This document shows positions 26,799 through 38,829 of a stretch of 64,000 nucleotides of DNA, in pieces. A program made the translations under genes and the position numbers. Under the pieces are notes generated by a model. The model did not search any database and had not been told where the DNA came from. It was given only the letters and a program-made list of their open reading frames with translations. How positions within the stretch are numbered: the stretch's first letter is position 1; every line of letters starts with the position of its first letter. Source of the stretch: Xenopus tropicalis (taxonomy: Eukaryota; Chordata; Amphibia; Anura; Pipidae); the NCBI RefSeq assembly GCF_000004195.4, contig NC_030685.2, forward strand, positions 57,102,048 to 57,166,047, given 5' to 3'.

Positions 26799-27120
26799 TA
26801 CAGGTAAGGGATCCCTTATCTGGAAACCCATTATCCGAATTACGGAAAGCCTGTTTCCCATAGACTCCATTTTAATCAAATTATTCAGAATTTTAAAACT
26901 GATTTCCTTTTTCTCTGTAATAATAAAACAGTACCTTGTACTTGATCCCAACTGAGATTTAATTAATCTTTATTGGATGCAAAACAATCCTATTGTGTTT
27001 GATTAATGTTTTATTGATTTTTTTGTAGACTTAAGGTATGCAGATCCAAATTACGGAAAGATCCCTTATTCAGAATACCCTTGGTCCCGAGCATTCTGGA
27101 TAACGGGTCCTATACCTATA
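26799..27120. mobile_element. Intact copy of the TACAGGTAAGGGATCCCTTATC MITE family
   Basis: The left end TACAGGTAAGGGATCCC and the right end GGGTCCTATACCTATA are inverted and TA-bordered. Inside, ATTACGGAAAG occurs near both arms, and CCCATAGACTCCATTTTA near the left. It is 322 bp and non-coding. Class uncertain; the TA borders would suit a Tc1/mariner-type or similar TA-target element. Confidence 0.7.
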
Positions 27121-29256
27121 TTAAAAAAGTATATTTTAATGAAAATGGTTGGTTTGGATGAAGCATGGTTTTATATCTGAACTGTTTTATGTGATATATT
27201 TTAAGAGACCTACATTGTTCAGTGGTATAGTTTTCATTTTATGTATATCATTTGATGATATGTATCAGGCTTTCAGATTTTAAAAGGGCATCAATACAAG
27301 AGAATACAAATTATGGTCAGATGTCCCAGGATAAACAGCCTTGAGTAACATCTAGTATAGGCCTCTGGATGTATTTCCTAAACAACCACACAACTAAATA
27401 AACAGAATTCTAATAACTAGATAATGATGGCATCTAGATGGCTGATGACAGCAGTGTTGTAACTAATATTAATATAAGTTAATTGCAGCAAGGCATTAAA
27501 AGAAAATATTTAGTTAGAAATGAATGTTTTTTTTTTGTGTTATACCGAGCCATGAACCGAGGAGTTAACACATATCCCTTCTGTATGGAAACAAATTCTG
27601 CTGGTGTGAAATAAAATCAGGCAGAAGGAGTGATCATTCAGCCAAGTAAATATTTGAAGAGGAAATGAGCATAAGAAGGAGGAGGAGAGGGGCTCCCAGT
27701 GAGCATTTCCAGACAGTCTTCCTCTTAGAGAGGTAGCAGATTGTGATCAGGGCTCAGCTTTGGACACCAGCACTGGCATCTGGATGGGTCTTGGATCTCA
27801 TAGCCTGAGGCTAACAATGATATGTAGATATGTACATAAGTGATAAAGATGTGAAGAAAGAGCATAAATGCAAGAAATATAAAGGGAGGTGGGAAAAACA
27901 AAGTTTAAGCGAGAGGAAGATGAAGAGAAAGCTACAGACAGAAACATATGGGACATTCCTACAGCTCTCAAGCATCAGGATCACTGTTATTATGCTTGTG
28001 GTGGCGCAGTGCAGGGTATACACAACACATTGCTCTTGGCTTATCCACACTAAAACCAATGAGAGCAATAATGCTGTTTTTTGTCTGTATTAAATATCCA
28101 AAGCCAGATTATATGTTCTCCACCATACACATTACTTGCTGAGATGAATAGTACAGAAATTAAACACATGGTTTCATCTTTAAAGACAGACAAAGGAAAT
28201 GGCTAATTTTACTTTTGAATTATAAATATGACTGCCGCATTTTGAATTGCTGGCGTTGCTGAAATGCAGGTTTGTCCGGGAATGCTAAAGTTTATATATG
28301 CCATCGGAATGAACCCCAAAGCCATGGTTTTGGTTGAGTTAGTAAGTTATTAGTAACCACAGGGAAGCTGATTTATTAAAATTCAAGTTTTAATAAGAGG
28401 GAAAAAAAAACTTGAGTAAGAGAAAAAATCCTACAATACTCATGCATTTTTTTTTCTTGAACGCTAGCTTATTTAAGAAAAATACTTAATATAATTGCTT
28501 GAGATTATTCCTATTGACTTCTGTAGACCCTCACGAGCATCTACTTGCCGAGTTATTTCTGGTGACTTATATCTGTAATTTTCTTTATTTAATTCTGACT
28601 ATTCAAGGTTTTAGAAAATTCCTGTGTGAGTATTCAGGTGTTTGTGTTTTTTGCCGTGTTTCTTGTCAAATTAAGAAAAAAAAACCTTGTTTTTTAATAA
28701 TTTGCTTAATTTTGGTATTTATCAACCCAAATAAAGAATCTAAAAACTTATAATTTAATAGTTTTTTTGCTCATGAATGGGTAAAACTCTCTGCTTCTGA
28801 AAGGGTTAATTTATTGGATTATTTTCCATTTTGTAACAGGCACACTCTGTTCTTAGTAGAGGCAATATAATGCTGCCTATTTCTGTGCCAGACTATCCAC
28901 TCTGATGAAAGTGCTCTTTTATAGTGATGAGGGAAACACAAAGCCAGTCCTTCCTTTGTACATTTTGGCTAATGAAGTATTTGCCACCAGCAGTTTCTCA
29001 GTTGGTCAAGACACCTGCCTCAGGCAATGTAGATACCGCTGTCCTTTTTAGTTTACGCAGGAAAATAAGCAATGTAGTTCCTTTGTCAGTAACCAATTAG
29101 CAAGCATGAGTTGTGCTAATGTCTATTTTATATTTAGGGTAACTCTATCTCTGCCTGAAGGTATAGTAAAGCAACTAAAACCTAACCCTCTGAAATATAA
29201 CAGTTTTTCTAGGATGGCATACTTTTCATTTACAGATCTGTTAATCAGAGAACATG

Positions 29257-29462
29257 TAAGGCTGATGCCAAAAATTCAGCCCTACGCCTGCTACTTGTGC
29301 CTGCACCCGAATGAGTGTATATCGGCTACATGTGCCTGCACCCGAGCGTATTCCATTCATTTGGGTGCAGGCACAAGTAGCAGATGTAGGGCTGAATTTT
29401 CGCCAAGCGTTTTTCCGCTTGCCGAAAATATCAGCCCTACGCCACGTGTGGCATCACCCTAA
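29257..29462. repeat. Compact multi-hairpin foldback element
   Basis: The outer ends are inverted (AAGGCTGATGCCA near 29259-29271, TGGCATCACCCTAA near 29448-29461). Inside, 29271-29400 forms a long hairpin. Its left arm runs AAAATTCAGCCCTACG then TGTGCCTGCACCCG, and the complement lies at 29357-29400. A second small hairpin uses GCCAAGCG / CGCTTGCC near 29402-29424. TGTGCCTGCACCCGA also occurs twice in direct orientation. Open frames here are not genes. Confidence 0.7.
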
Positions 29463-29668
29463 GATTGGGAGAACTGGAATCTTGATTAAAACAGAGCTGA
29501 CTGTGGCAACATTGTTTCACTGGTACATGTGTTCAGAACCAGCAATCAGGTAATAGCAAGGGACAAACAGACACTACTTTAGGAATGCACCAAATTCATA
29601 ATTTTTACTAATTCTCCCCGAAATCAAAGGTTCAACTTTTAATTATGAGATAAGGGTTAAGGGTTATA

Positions 29669-29932
29669 AGTACTGTTAATATGAATGCATTTTGCTGGTC
29701 ACTTTCCAAACATGAAGTCGTGGAGGACGTAGTGGAGGATGTTGTCAGGAGGAAGAAAGAGGGCTGATCTAAGGTTATTCTGATAACTTTTCCCACGTCT
29801 TTCCTAACCAGAAGAACATTTCTCATTCCCTCTTTCTCCTGATAACTTCCTCCACAACGTCCTTGACTACTTCATGTTCAAGTGAAAAGCAGAAGGCGCT
29901 TTTGTAACAGAATGCATTCGTATTAACAGCAT
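29669..29932. repeat. Imperfect palindrome of about 264 bp
   Basis: The left arm (about 29669-29763) includes AACATGAAGTCGTGGAGGAC. The right arm (about 29827-29932) includes the complement GTCCTTGACTACTTCATGTT, and the outermost parts GTTAATATGAATGCATTTTG and GAATGCATTCGTATTAAC also pair. It is a foldback element of unknown class. Confidence 0.65.
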
Positions 29933-31048
29933 TTTAGCTCTTAATATATTTGGAATAAAAATAAATAAATAATGAATATTAATTTGAAATCAACTTATTT
30001 TAAAGGGTTACTTATCGGTTAAGCAAGACTTTTTTCCCCTAAATTTTTGTCATCTGTAACCAAAAGCTTTACACACATGTGTCAAACACAAGGCCCGGGG
30101 GCCAAATCCAGCCAGTCTGGCTGTTTGTGTGCCTGACCGTCCAGCTGATCAACTGCCTTACTGCGCCACTCCAAGCACCCACTCTTGTGTATTATGTCAT
30201 TCTGCACCACATACCCTGCAGGGCAGAACGTAAGAGCGGCTTCTGGAATGTTTTGTAATCGTAAACCATCGTACATTGATAAATGGGCTACTAAGTATCT
30301 TAATAAAAACATTTGGCCCACAACTTAGCCTGTGCTTTAGATTTCAGCACCACAAGTGACAGTACCCAAAACCAATCATTAGCATGTTCCCTCATTTGCC
30401 AGTTTGTTCATAAAAATTAAAAACAGATATCCCTATCTCAAAGGAGCTTTTCACCCAAAAAGTGATGACATTTTCACAATGCACTGGCTTCCAGGCTTAA
30501 AAGTTAACAGCCAAACAACAACACCCATAGGAACAAGCCCATCTTACTAATGAGCAGGGCTGGATGACCAGAAAGATGCAAATGCCGGTTAAAAAGATCC
30601 CAACTTAAATTTTGTATTTTATCGACCCAGGCATATTATTTTTCCCCTAGAAATTTATACACAGAGGTCAACCCTATCAGCTAACTTTATAAATTATGAT
30701 CAAAAAGAGACCAGTACATCTCAGCTAAGACACTGGCATACCTAGCATACCTACCACAAAGTTCCTTGCAACATTAGAAAAATGAATTTATCTTGTTGGG
30801 CAGGGTTATCATCCAGGTAAAGGAACTATTGTACTTCACAAAACAATAGGCTTGTTTGTCTCTTTCACCTTTTCCCTACATTGATCGTGGTCATTTTAAG
30901 GTTTCTAAAGATGTTAATTACTGGCTGTGATGATGCCACATCCAGTTTTATGGTAGCGAGCAGGTAGCAGGTCATATCATGGATTTAGCAATTGTGGATG
31001 AGATCAGGTGGTTCCAAGCTGGTAAATATGTAGGTTACAGGTACTGAT

Positions 31049-31121
31049 GAGATTAAGCCACTTTATATGCCACAATGAACAATATTACATATTTTTGTGG
31101 CATATAAAGTGGCTTAATCTC
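31049..31121. repeat. Perfect 27-bp stem, 19-nt loop hairpin
   Basis: Positions 31049-31075 (starting GAGATTAAGCCACTTTATAT) are perfectly complementary to 31095-31121 (ending GTGGCTTAATCTC). They are separated by a 19-nt AT-rich loop. The next bases out do not pair. It could be the core of a small MITE or a transcribed pre-miRNA-like hairpin; see findings. Confidence 0.8.
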
Positions 31122-32049
31122 CAGAATTTTAATTACAGAAATGATTGAAGTTAAGTATCTCAAACCTTTTTTTCTCATTTCCCACCCACCCTCTGCTCAA
31201 GCTGTGTTGAAAAACCATTTACAAAAGAACTGTGTTCTTTCTCTATGAAATTCCCAAACGGCTTAGGGGCTACAAGTTTCATTCTCTGTTGTTGGCACTG
31301 CATCAGTCTCATAGACATCAAAATGAGGAGCACAGAAACACCAGGAAACCTGCCTGTGTAAGCTTTCCACTTTTAGCTAGTAATTATATCTAGTCGGCTA
31401 ATGGAACACTAGGGTTTAGAAGGGTTGCATAAAGTGCTGTAATAATCAAGTAGACATCAGCTAGTAGCAAAATAAATTTTGCTAGGAAATATAGTTATTA
31501 TACACAGTGGACCCCTTATTCTAAACAAGAAGTGTGCAGGAAGGGGAATTTTGTTTTTGAGTAAGACCACAGAAGATGTTAATGGGACATCAACTAGAAA
31601 TTAACCAAATGCTTAGCACATTCATCATAGCTAGCTTAGCGATCTAAATACTGTCTATAAGAAGCTGCCCATATCTACTGCACACTCTTTAATTCACTAA
31701 GATAAAGTAACAATAAAGTACATGAAGATCAATTTCTTAGTTTCTGAATTAACTATACCCCAGAGCTAAAATCTAACTCTAACCTGGATGTTCTGTCCAC
31801 TCCCTTCATCTGTAGCTTGTATTGATGGGAAATGAATGAATGATGGGAGTGAAGCTGCCTATGTGTCAAAACTGGACCTCCTGTTACTTCAGTAATGTAT
31901 CTTTACCTCAGCATAGGGGTTTAGGACTAGTTTAAGCTAGCAAAGCAATACACTTGCTTAAAACTGATAAGGGATTTGTTTTGACAAGACACTCCTGGTG
32001 TTGGTTTTTAGGATTTCAGTTATGTTTGGAGAAAGAAATTAGGCCTCAT

Positions 32050-32091
32050 ATATATATATATACAGTATATATATATATATGGGGTATGTGT
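32050..32091. repeat. Short TA microsatellite
   Basis: Two runs of alternating TA are separated by CAGTA. It is a simple repeat prone to slippage. Confidence 0.85.
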
Positions 32092-33431
32092 AAGATATTA
32101 ATTTAGTACTTCCCTATTTCTATAGGTTACATGAAAGTAAAGAAACATTCTCATTTGTCTATCATTTGCTCACTCACTGCATTTGTAGAAAAAACTTTTT
32201 TTTGGATCTTTCACATGATGTTACCAATTGTTTTACTTGTTGTAAACTACTTAAATTAAAATGGGGCAGAAGAGTCACCAATGTGTTATTATGAGGAGCA
32301 TTTTTTAACCCACACATTTTTTCCCCTATACTTGACACAAAAACAGAAAAAATGGCACTTGGAGATCTATACACCCAGCAACCAACAGGTCACATTCTAT
32401 AAGCCATTCCCTTTACATCTTACTATGGACAGCAGCAGATCATATTTGTGTCTCATAGGGAAGATATAACCTGTAAATGCAACACTAGGTAAAAATTCAT
32501 CAGGCGCCTATATATCCCTGAGAAGTAAGGCTTAGGATGAGAATAGCATCAACCAGCCACATATCTTCCCCCACCTCAGCAGATCTGACCTCATATTATT
32601 AGGGACTATGCCATTCTGAAATGCAGGAGTACATTCACCAAAATTTGAGCACTAAATAAAGACCACTTTCTATAAATTATCCTGAGAATAGAAAGTTAAC
32701 CAGCTGAAGATGGGATATTATGCTGCTTCAAGGAAGTGGTTAACATAAATTGAGCCTCTAAGAAAAGTGTATAGGCAAGGTAATTTGGCAATGGGGAAGT
32801 CATTTTTTTGTGCTCCTCACCTTCCACTAATGGATCCCTAATAACTGTAACAACATAATGCCTGTTAGTAAATAGATTGCTTGATAACCTATTCAGGGAT
32901 AAGATGAAGAACAGCACTGAGTAAAAAAATAATCCTTACAAACCTTCATGGCCCACAATACAACCAATTTACACTAAAACTACTGCACTAATTTTGGATG
33001 AAATTTTCCATTCGATTTCTCACAATGAGGCTGTTTCTAAGGAAACCCATCTAGCTAGGTGACATAATCATGTAATGAGATTCTTTACCTCATCTTTCCA
33101 TGAAGCAGGTAACAGTGTAAGTCTCATTCTGTGGGTATCACCAACATTAATGTAAACCTCATGGGCAGATGAGGACTGAACCTTGCAGTTTCTGCTATAG
33201 AATAAATAAATGTGAGCTATAAAGGTGACCTAGATAACTAACGTCTCACTACAGTGATGGAGCATTCTATTAACAAACCATATATTGAAGTAATGTTTTA
33301 AAAATATTTTAGATATTTAGGAAGGTAAAAACTTCAGAATGTTGTTCATAATGTTCAAGTTTATTTCTTTAATAGGGTTGCTGTTTTAAAGGGGGGGGGG
33401 GTCACCTCTTACCCTTTTTTTGCATAATATA

Positions 33432-34139
33432 GACACTGATATTCAGTTTGCAACTGGTCTTTATTTTTTATTTGTTTTTTTTTGTTATTGAGCTTTTTCT
33501 TCAGCAGCTCTTCAGTTTGGTATTTCAGTAGCTATCTGCATGCTAGGGTTTAGTGATGAGCGAAATTATTCGCCAGGCATGGATTTGCTGCGAATTTCCG
33601 TGTTTCGCCATTGGCGGATTTATTCACGAAACAGGTGAAAAAAGTCCCTACACAACAAAAAATTGTCGCCGGCATCCAAAAAAATGTTGCACGTGTAAGA
33701 AAAATGACATACTGTACGTCAAAAAAAATTGTTGTGCGCATCATTTTTTTGATGCGGGTGACATTTTTTTTAGACCTGCATTATTTTCACAGTTTTGCAA
33801 ATATTTTTAAAGATTTGCGCATTTTTCAGCCAAAGCGAATAAGGATAGATTCGCTCATTACTACTATGTCTTATTTACCCTAGCAACCTGGCAGCGGTTT
33901 GAATGAGATACAGAAATAAGAATAGGAGACAGTCTGCACAGAAAGATTTGTAATAAAAAGTAACGATAAATTGTAACCTTACAGAGCAATAGTTTTTGGT
34001 TGCTGGTGTCAGTGACCCCCAATCAAATGCTAGAAAGAGGCAGGAGAGGCATATATTTTGAAACTATAACAAATAAATAATCAAAACCAGTTGCAAAATT
34101 GCTATGAACATGGAATTCTATAACATACAAAAGGTTAAC
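33432..34139 (-). mobile_element. Family A MITE, reverse orientation, split by another MITE
   Basis: It is the reverse of the copies at 23044 and 46861: AACTGGTCTTTATTTTTTAT near the left, CCTAGCAACCTGGCAGCGG and GTCAGTGACCCCCAATCAAA further on, and ATTCTATAACATACAAAAGG at the right. The copy is cut at 33551 and resumes after 33862. Outer borders are approximate. Confidence 0.65.
33551..33862. mobile_element. TAGTGATGAGCGAA MITE (family B) nested in family A
   Basis: The left end TAGTGATGAGCGAAATTATT and the right end ATTCGCTCATTACTA are inverted, with TA at both edges. It is 312 bp and non-coding. Other copies or fragments lie at 1366, 18036 and 43025. It lies inside a family A copy and so inserted later. 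Confidence 0.75.
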
Positions 34140-34650
34140 TTAAAGTGGACCTGTCACCCAGTATAATAAAAGCCCTTTTCAAATTAAACAAGAAACCCAA
34201 AATCATTTTTTCATTACCACATCCATACCTATTATAAAAGCATTTAAAAATCCCAGCTGTCAGTCATATATTGCCTGCCACGCCTCTATGCCTTAGGCAT
34301 AGAGGTGTGGCAGACAGTTACTTTCACTTTCAATTCAGAACTTCTTAGATGTTGCTGCACCCCTCACATTCCCCCTCCCTCCTCACCATGTAATTTTGTA
34401 ACCAGTGCATGGACATGGGTATCAGGTCCCTCCATACTGGCACAGAAACAAGATATTGGCAGAATGCAATGCCTGCTTTGATAACAGTATCCACAAAATG
34501 GCCCCTGCCTGCATGCTGCAATTGTGAATTCCAAGGCTGAAGAAACTAAGATTTAAATAATTTATATAGTGTAAGTAAAGTTTATTTTGCTTGAAAACCA
34601 CAATAGAAAACATTTTGGAATTATTTCTTAAGGTGACAGGTCCGCTTTAA
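34140..34650. mobile_element. TTAAAGTGGACCTGTCACC MITE
   Basis: The left end TTAAAGTGGACCTGTCACC matches the inverse of the right end GGTGACAGGTCCGCTTTAA with one difference. The 511-bp interior has a small inner hairpin (GCCTCTATGCCTTAGGCATA) and no coding sequence. The TTAAAG end resembles T2-type MITEs. Confidence 0.8.
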
Positions 34651-34938
34651 AGGTAAAACATTGACATTAGTTTGACAGTTATAGACAGTGATTTTTATAC
34701 CCCATTACTGTGGTTTTTTTCTTTGGGTGGAGATTGTAGGGGTCATTTACCGAGTTGACTATGATCTTTGAATAACATGCAAATTAGTGGGCAGGTAGGG
34801 GGTGGAAAGAGGAATGCCTATATGCCTCCCCCTCCCAACCCCCATGAATACAGCACTGTCAAACCCTGGCAACACTGTATTCATTGGAGGAAATAATGTG
34901 TTTGGTCCCCGGTGGCTTAAGTTAACCATCTCTACACA

Positions 34939-35343
34939 TAGGGGCAGATTTACTAATCCACGAATCCGAATCCCAAAAAGGAAAAAATCGTAGTGGAAAC
35001 GAAAAGTTTGTGACTTTTTCGCTGCCGTCGTGATTTTTCGTATTTGTCGCGACTTTTTCATCGCCGTTGCGACTTTATCGTATTTTGCACAACTTTTTTG
35101 CCGCCGTCGCGATTTTTTCATATTGAGCAATAGTAAACGCTGGAAAAACCAATCAGAGTTTTTCATGCCGGCGACAAAAAAGTTGCGGAAAATTTACGAA
35201 AAAGTCACAACGGCAATGAAAAAATCGCGGGACATACTAAAAATCGCGACGGGGACGAAAAAGTCGCAAAAAATACTGATCATTACGAAAAAACGCATTC
35301 GGACGCTTTTGGTCCATTCGTGGATTAGTAAATCTCCCCCTTA
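34939..35343. mobile_element. TAGGGGCAGATTTACTAATCC foldback MITE
   Basis: The left end TAGGGGCAGATTTACTAATC and the right end GATTAGTAAATCTCCCCCTTA are inverted. The arms are packed with GCGACTTTTTCG and CGAAAAAGTCGC words. It is 405 bp and non-coding despite a low stop-codon density. A further GGGGGGATTTATTAACATTC repeat of another type abuts it on the right (about 35344-35640). Confidence 0.75.
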
Positions 35344-35834
35344 GGGGGGATTTATTAACATTCGGATTTTCATATTTTTATATTTTTTTTAAAACAAAAT
35401 GACTAAACTCATTTCCATGGATGGCAGTCATTTATCAAAAAATCTAAATAAAGAAACAGGTATGAAAGAACGTTGCGGGAAAAAATGCGAAAACCAGACT
35501 TTTCTGATTTGTCACGTGAAAACCACGATTTTTTCGTGTTGTCCCACAAAAGCCAGTGTAGAAAAAAAAACCCAAAAGCCTCTAAAAGCACGAAGCCAAG
35601 AAAGATGACTTCTATATGATCTTGTCAGGTTTTAGAGGACGAAAATATATTTGCATTTGGCATTGTTGCGGTTCTGATACATAATACATTGTGGGGGGGT
35701 TTTCCCGCAAAATTGGGTTTTTGGTGACAAAAAAGCTGAACCAAAGGAATTTTTGTTGTTCAAAAATAAAATAAGCCAGAAGACATGTTTTGTTAGACAA
35801 TCATTATATTAACCTGTGGAACTCAGGTTGTAAG

Positions 35835-36471
35835 TGTCAGGATCAGCTAGGTTTCGAACACCACTTGTGGTGTTCCTGGCGGCATGCATTTGCCTCTGTA
35901 GCCACTGGAGGCATTTCGGTCTGTCTGTTTCTTCTCTTGTCTCCTACTTTCTGTCTGCTCTCTTTCCTCCGCCCACCTCATTAACCTCATGTGTTTCCCA
36001 TCTCCTAATCTTCACCCTTTATAAGCCTTTCCCTGACCATTGCCCCTTGCTTGGTCATTAATTGTCTCTCGTGACCCTGCCTTCGTGTTCCCTGTTCCTG
36101 TGTCTGTTCTTGTTCCCGCTGGTTCCAAGCTCCAGTTCCGTGTCCTGATCCTGCCTTCTGCCTTGTTCCTGAGTCCTTTCTAGTTCTGCCTTGATTTCCC
36201 GGTTTTGACCTTGGCCTGTCCTTTACTTCGCTTGACTGCCGCTTGCCCTGACCTTTTGCCTGTTTTGGATTCTGCCTCTGCCTGCCGTTCAAGATTCAGT
36301 CTGTATATCCTTTGTGTGCACTGTTAAGTCACTAAGTTTATTAAAAGTTCTTCACTATCAACATGGCCTCTGACACCAGTTCTGTGACCTATGGTTACAC
36401 TCCGGGTTACCCCGTCTTCAGGCTCCCACCTTCCTGGTACTCCACTGGGTCTCCTCAGGGAGATCGTGACA
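35835..36471 (+). mobile_element. Solo LTR of a retrotransposon with 5-bp target duplication
   Basis: The 637-bp unit starts TGTCAGGATC and ends GATCGTGACA (TG...CA). It is flanked on both sides by the direct repeat GTAAG (35830-35834 and 36472-36476). A TATAAG box lies at 36020-36025 and an ATTAAA polyadenylation-like hexamer at 36340-36345, consistent with an LTR promoter and poly(A) region. There is no internal retroelement sequence on either side, so recombination between two LTRs probably removed it. The termini would suit a Ty3/Gypsy-type element, but the family assignment is an inference. It is antisense to erbb4. Confidence 0.88.
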
Positions 36472-38673
36472 GTAAGGTTCAATGTCCAGATCATATACTT
36501 ATGATTGACATCCTTGGCAGATAATGCAAGGGCAGATGTAAGATAATTATGGGCCACAGAGACCAATTTGTACAAACTGGTGGAGCAGCTAACAGAAGTG
36601 AGGTGGAAAATGAGCAGCTTGTTTTAACTGCTGTCTGGAAGTCGGCATTAAGCAAAGTTCTCGTCAAGATTCTTCATGTGCCATTAGGAAAAATGCTTTC
36701 TAAGAAGGTGAAGTAAGGATAAGCTTGTTTCTGTTCTGAACAAATGTACTGAGAATAAATTAGTGATCTCATGTGCAGTTAAAGTGCAGTTAAATGGCCC
36801 TATATTTAGTCCTATACATATAGAATGCAGGGTGGGACAAAAAGAGTGACAGGAGTGATTAAGGTTCAACAAAATCTGCTTTTTGATTACACAGACAGAC
36901 ATAACGCACAACAATCCGTCACACCTTCTTTGCTCATGATCCTTTCTTTCCCATTATATTCTTACATTCCTGCCAGCTGTTTCCCAGGCTGGACCATCGC
37001 TATGTAAAGAGATCAGAGTAGATGATCCATTGTCCTCTACTTCCCAGCATGCTGCTTCAGCTTCATTAGAAGGGATGAACTAACAAACACTAAGCTCTAG
37101 CTTCAGCACAGCTCAGCTTCTGAGGCACAACTAGCACTAACTTGCCTGCAAAAGGGTGTTCATCAGTAGGTTTAGAAAAGCAGATCAACATTGGGTTAGC
37201 ATTAGGTACAGGTCACTACTGAAGCAGCTGCCCCCAATAGCTGAGCATTAATTGTACTGGCTCTCACCTCCTGCCCCTCATGAGTACAGCACCACCACCA
37301 CCCTTGACTCTTCTTGGAAGGTTTTCCACTTGACTTGACATTGTTGGTGGTATATGTAACATTGGGTACTCATTTGGGGGATCAGGCCTTGCTTACATTT
37401 TGCATTCCAGATTGCCCCGCATGTCAGGGCTCTGTGCAGGCTATTCAAGTTCTTGCTCTCCCCACACCCATGCTGTATTGACCTCACTTTTTGCATGGGG
37501 GCATTATTGTGCTAAAACAAGAATGACACTTCCCCAAATAGTTGCCACAAAAGTAAGAATCACGGAATTGTTAATAATCTCATAATGCTCTGTAGCCATA
37601 AGGGTTGTTTTTAATTGAACTAGGGCCCTAGCCCAAGTAATATAAAACAGCCCCAGACCATTACTCCAACACTAAACTTCTTTACCGTTGGTATTAGGCA
37701 TTCTGCCTGGTAGTGTTCTGCTGGCATCTGCCAAAACAAGACCTGCCAGATGGTAAAACACCATATATCACTTCAATAGACTCATATTCAATGCTTCAGA
37801 GTGCTACGGTTGTCACTTTTTACCATTTCATCTGATGCCTTGCATTGAACATGATAGTGTTAGGTTTTTTTTTATTGTAATTGTCCATAAAAGCATAAGA
37901 ATAGTTGTTGTGGTGAAATTGCTATTGGAAACAGTTTGGCACAGAAATGGCACTGTCTGGAAACATTTGACCACATAGTGTGTATCATCCATCAGTTAGC
38001 AACAATGAGAATATTCCTAAAAGGTCACACTAATTACATTAATGGTATTCTTTGTCATGATGTTTAAAAGTAAAATTGTGTAGTCGTTTTGTAAATTAAA
38101 TGTACATGAGATAGAACAAACCTTTCCTGAGTGATCACTATGATAAATACAAACTACTGCATTTTTATCACATAAATGATCACAAGAGTAAACAGTACAA
38201 ATGTCTGAAAAAATGGTACTGGCCCCCAAACTGTTGAAAAGATTGGTTTCTCAAGCTGCATACAGTAGGCAAGTAGCTGATTTATTTATTCAGCCGAGGA
38301 TTAGTGACAGGTACACAGCAGAAGATTATTTCCTCTATGAACTCCTTTTGATAGTAAAGGGCAAAGAACCTTCTTGCTTTTCTGGATTTTGAAGAAAGTA
38401 ACAAGGAGCGATACAATTTTCTGAATTTTATATAGCATATACACAATGCTCTTTTTTTCTAGGAGATAAAGGGGATTTAAATCCTACATTCAAATGAGAA
38501 AATATAGTAAAATAACTTTCAAGAATAATGGTAATATCAAGAATGAGTCTAGCACAGAGCTAAGAAAGCTTGAATAAGCCTTTTGCTAAATTATTATACA
38601 TCCATGTAATGAAACCCTCTACTAAGGAGAACAAACAGCACTACTCGACTGAGATCTGGGGAGGGTATCACTA

Positions 38674-38829
<156 letters not shown>

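Noticed and set aside
29106..29553. Plus-strand frames of 118 and 80 codons
   Set aside because: They overlap the multi-hairpin foldback element, with Cys/Ala-rich translation of its repeated motif; not a gene.
34759..35344. Overlapping frames of 104 and 135 codons
   Set aside because: They are produced by the inverted CGAAAAAGTCGC arms of the MITE at 34939-35343.
36005..36292. 95-codon minus-strand frame rich in Gln, Gly, Lys and Arg
   Set aside because: It arises from the pyrimidine-rich body of the solo LTR, is low in complexity, and has no recognisable domain.
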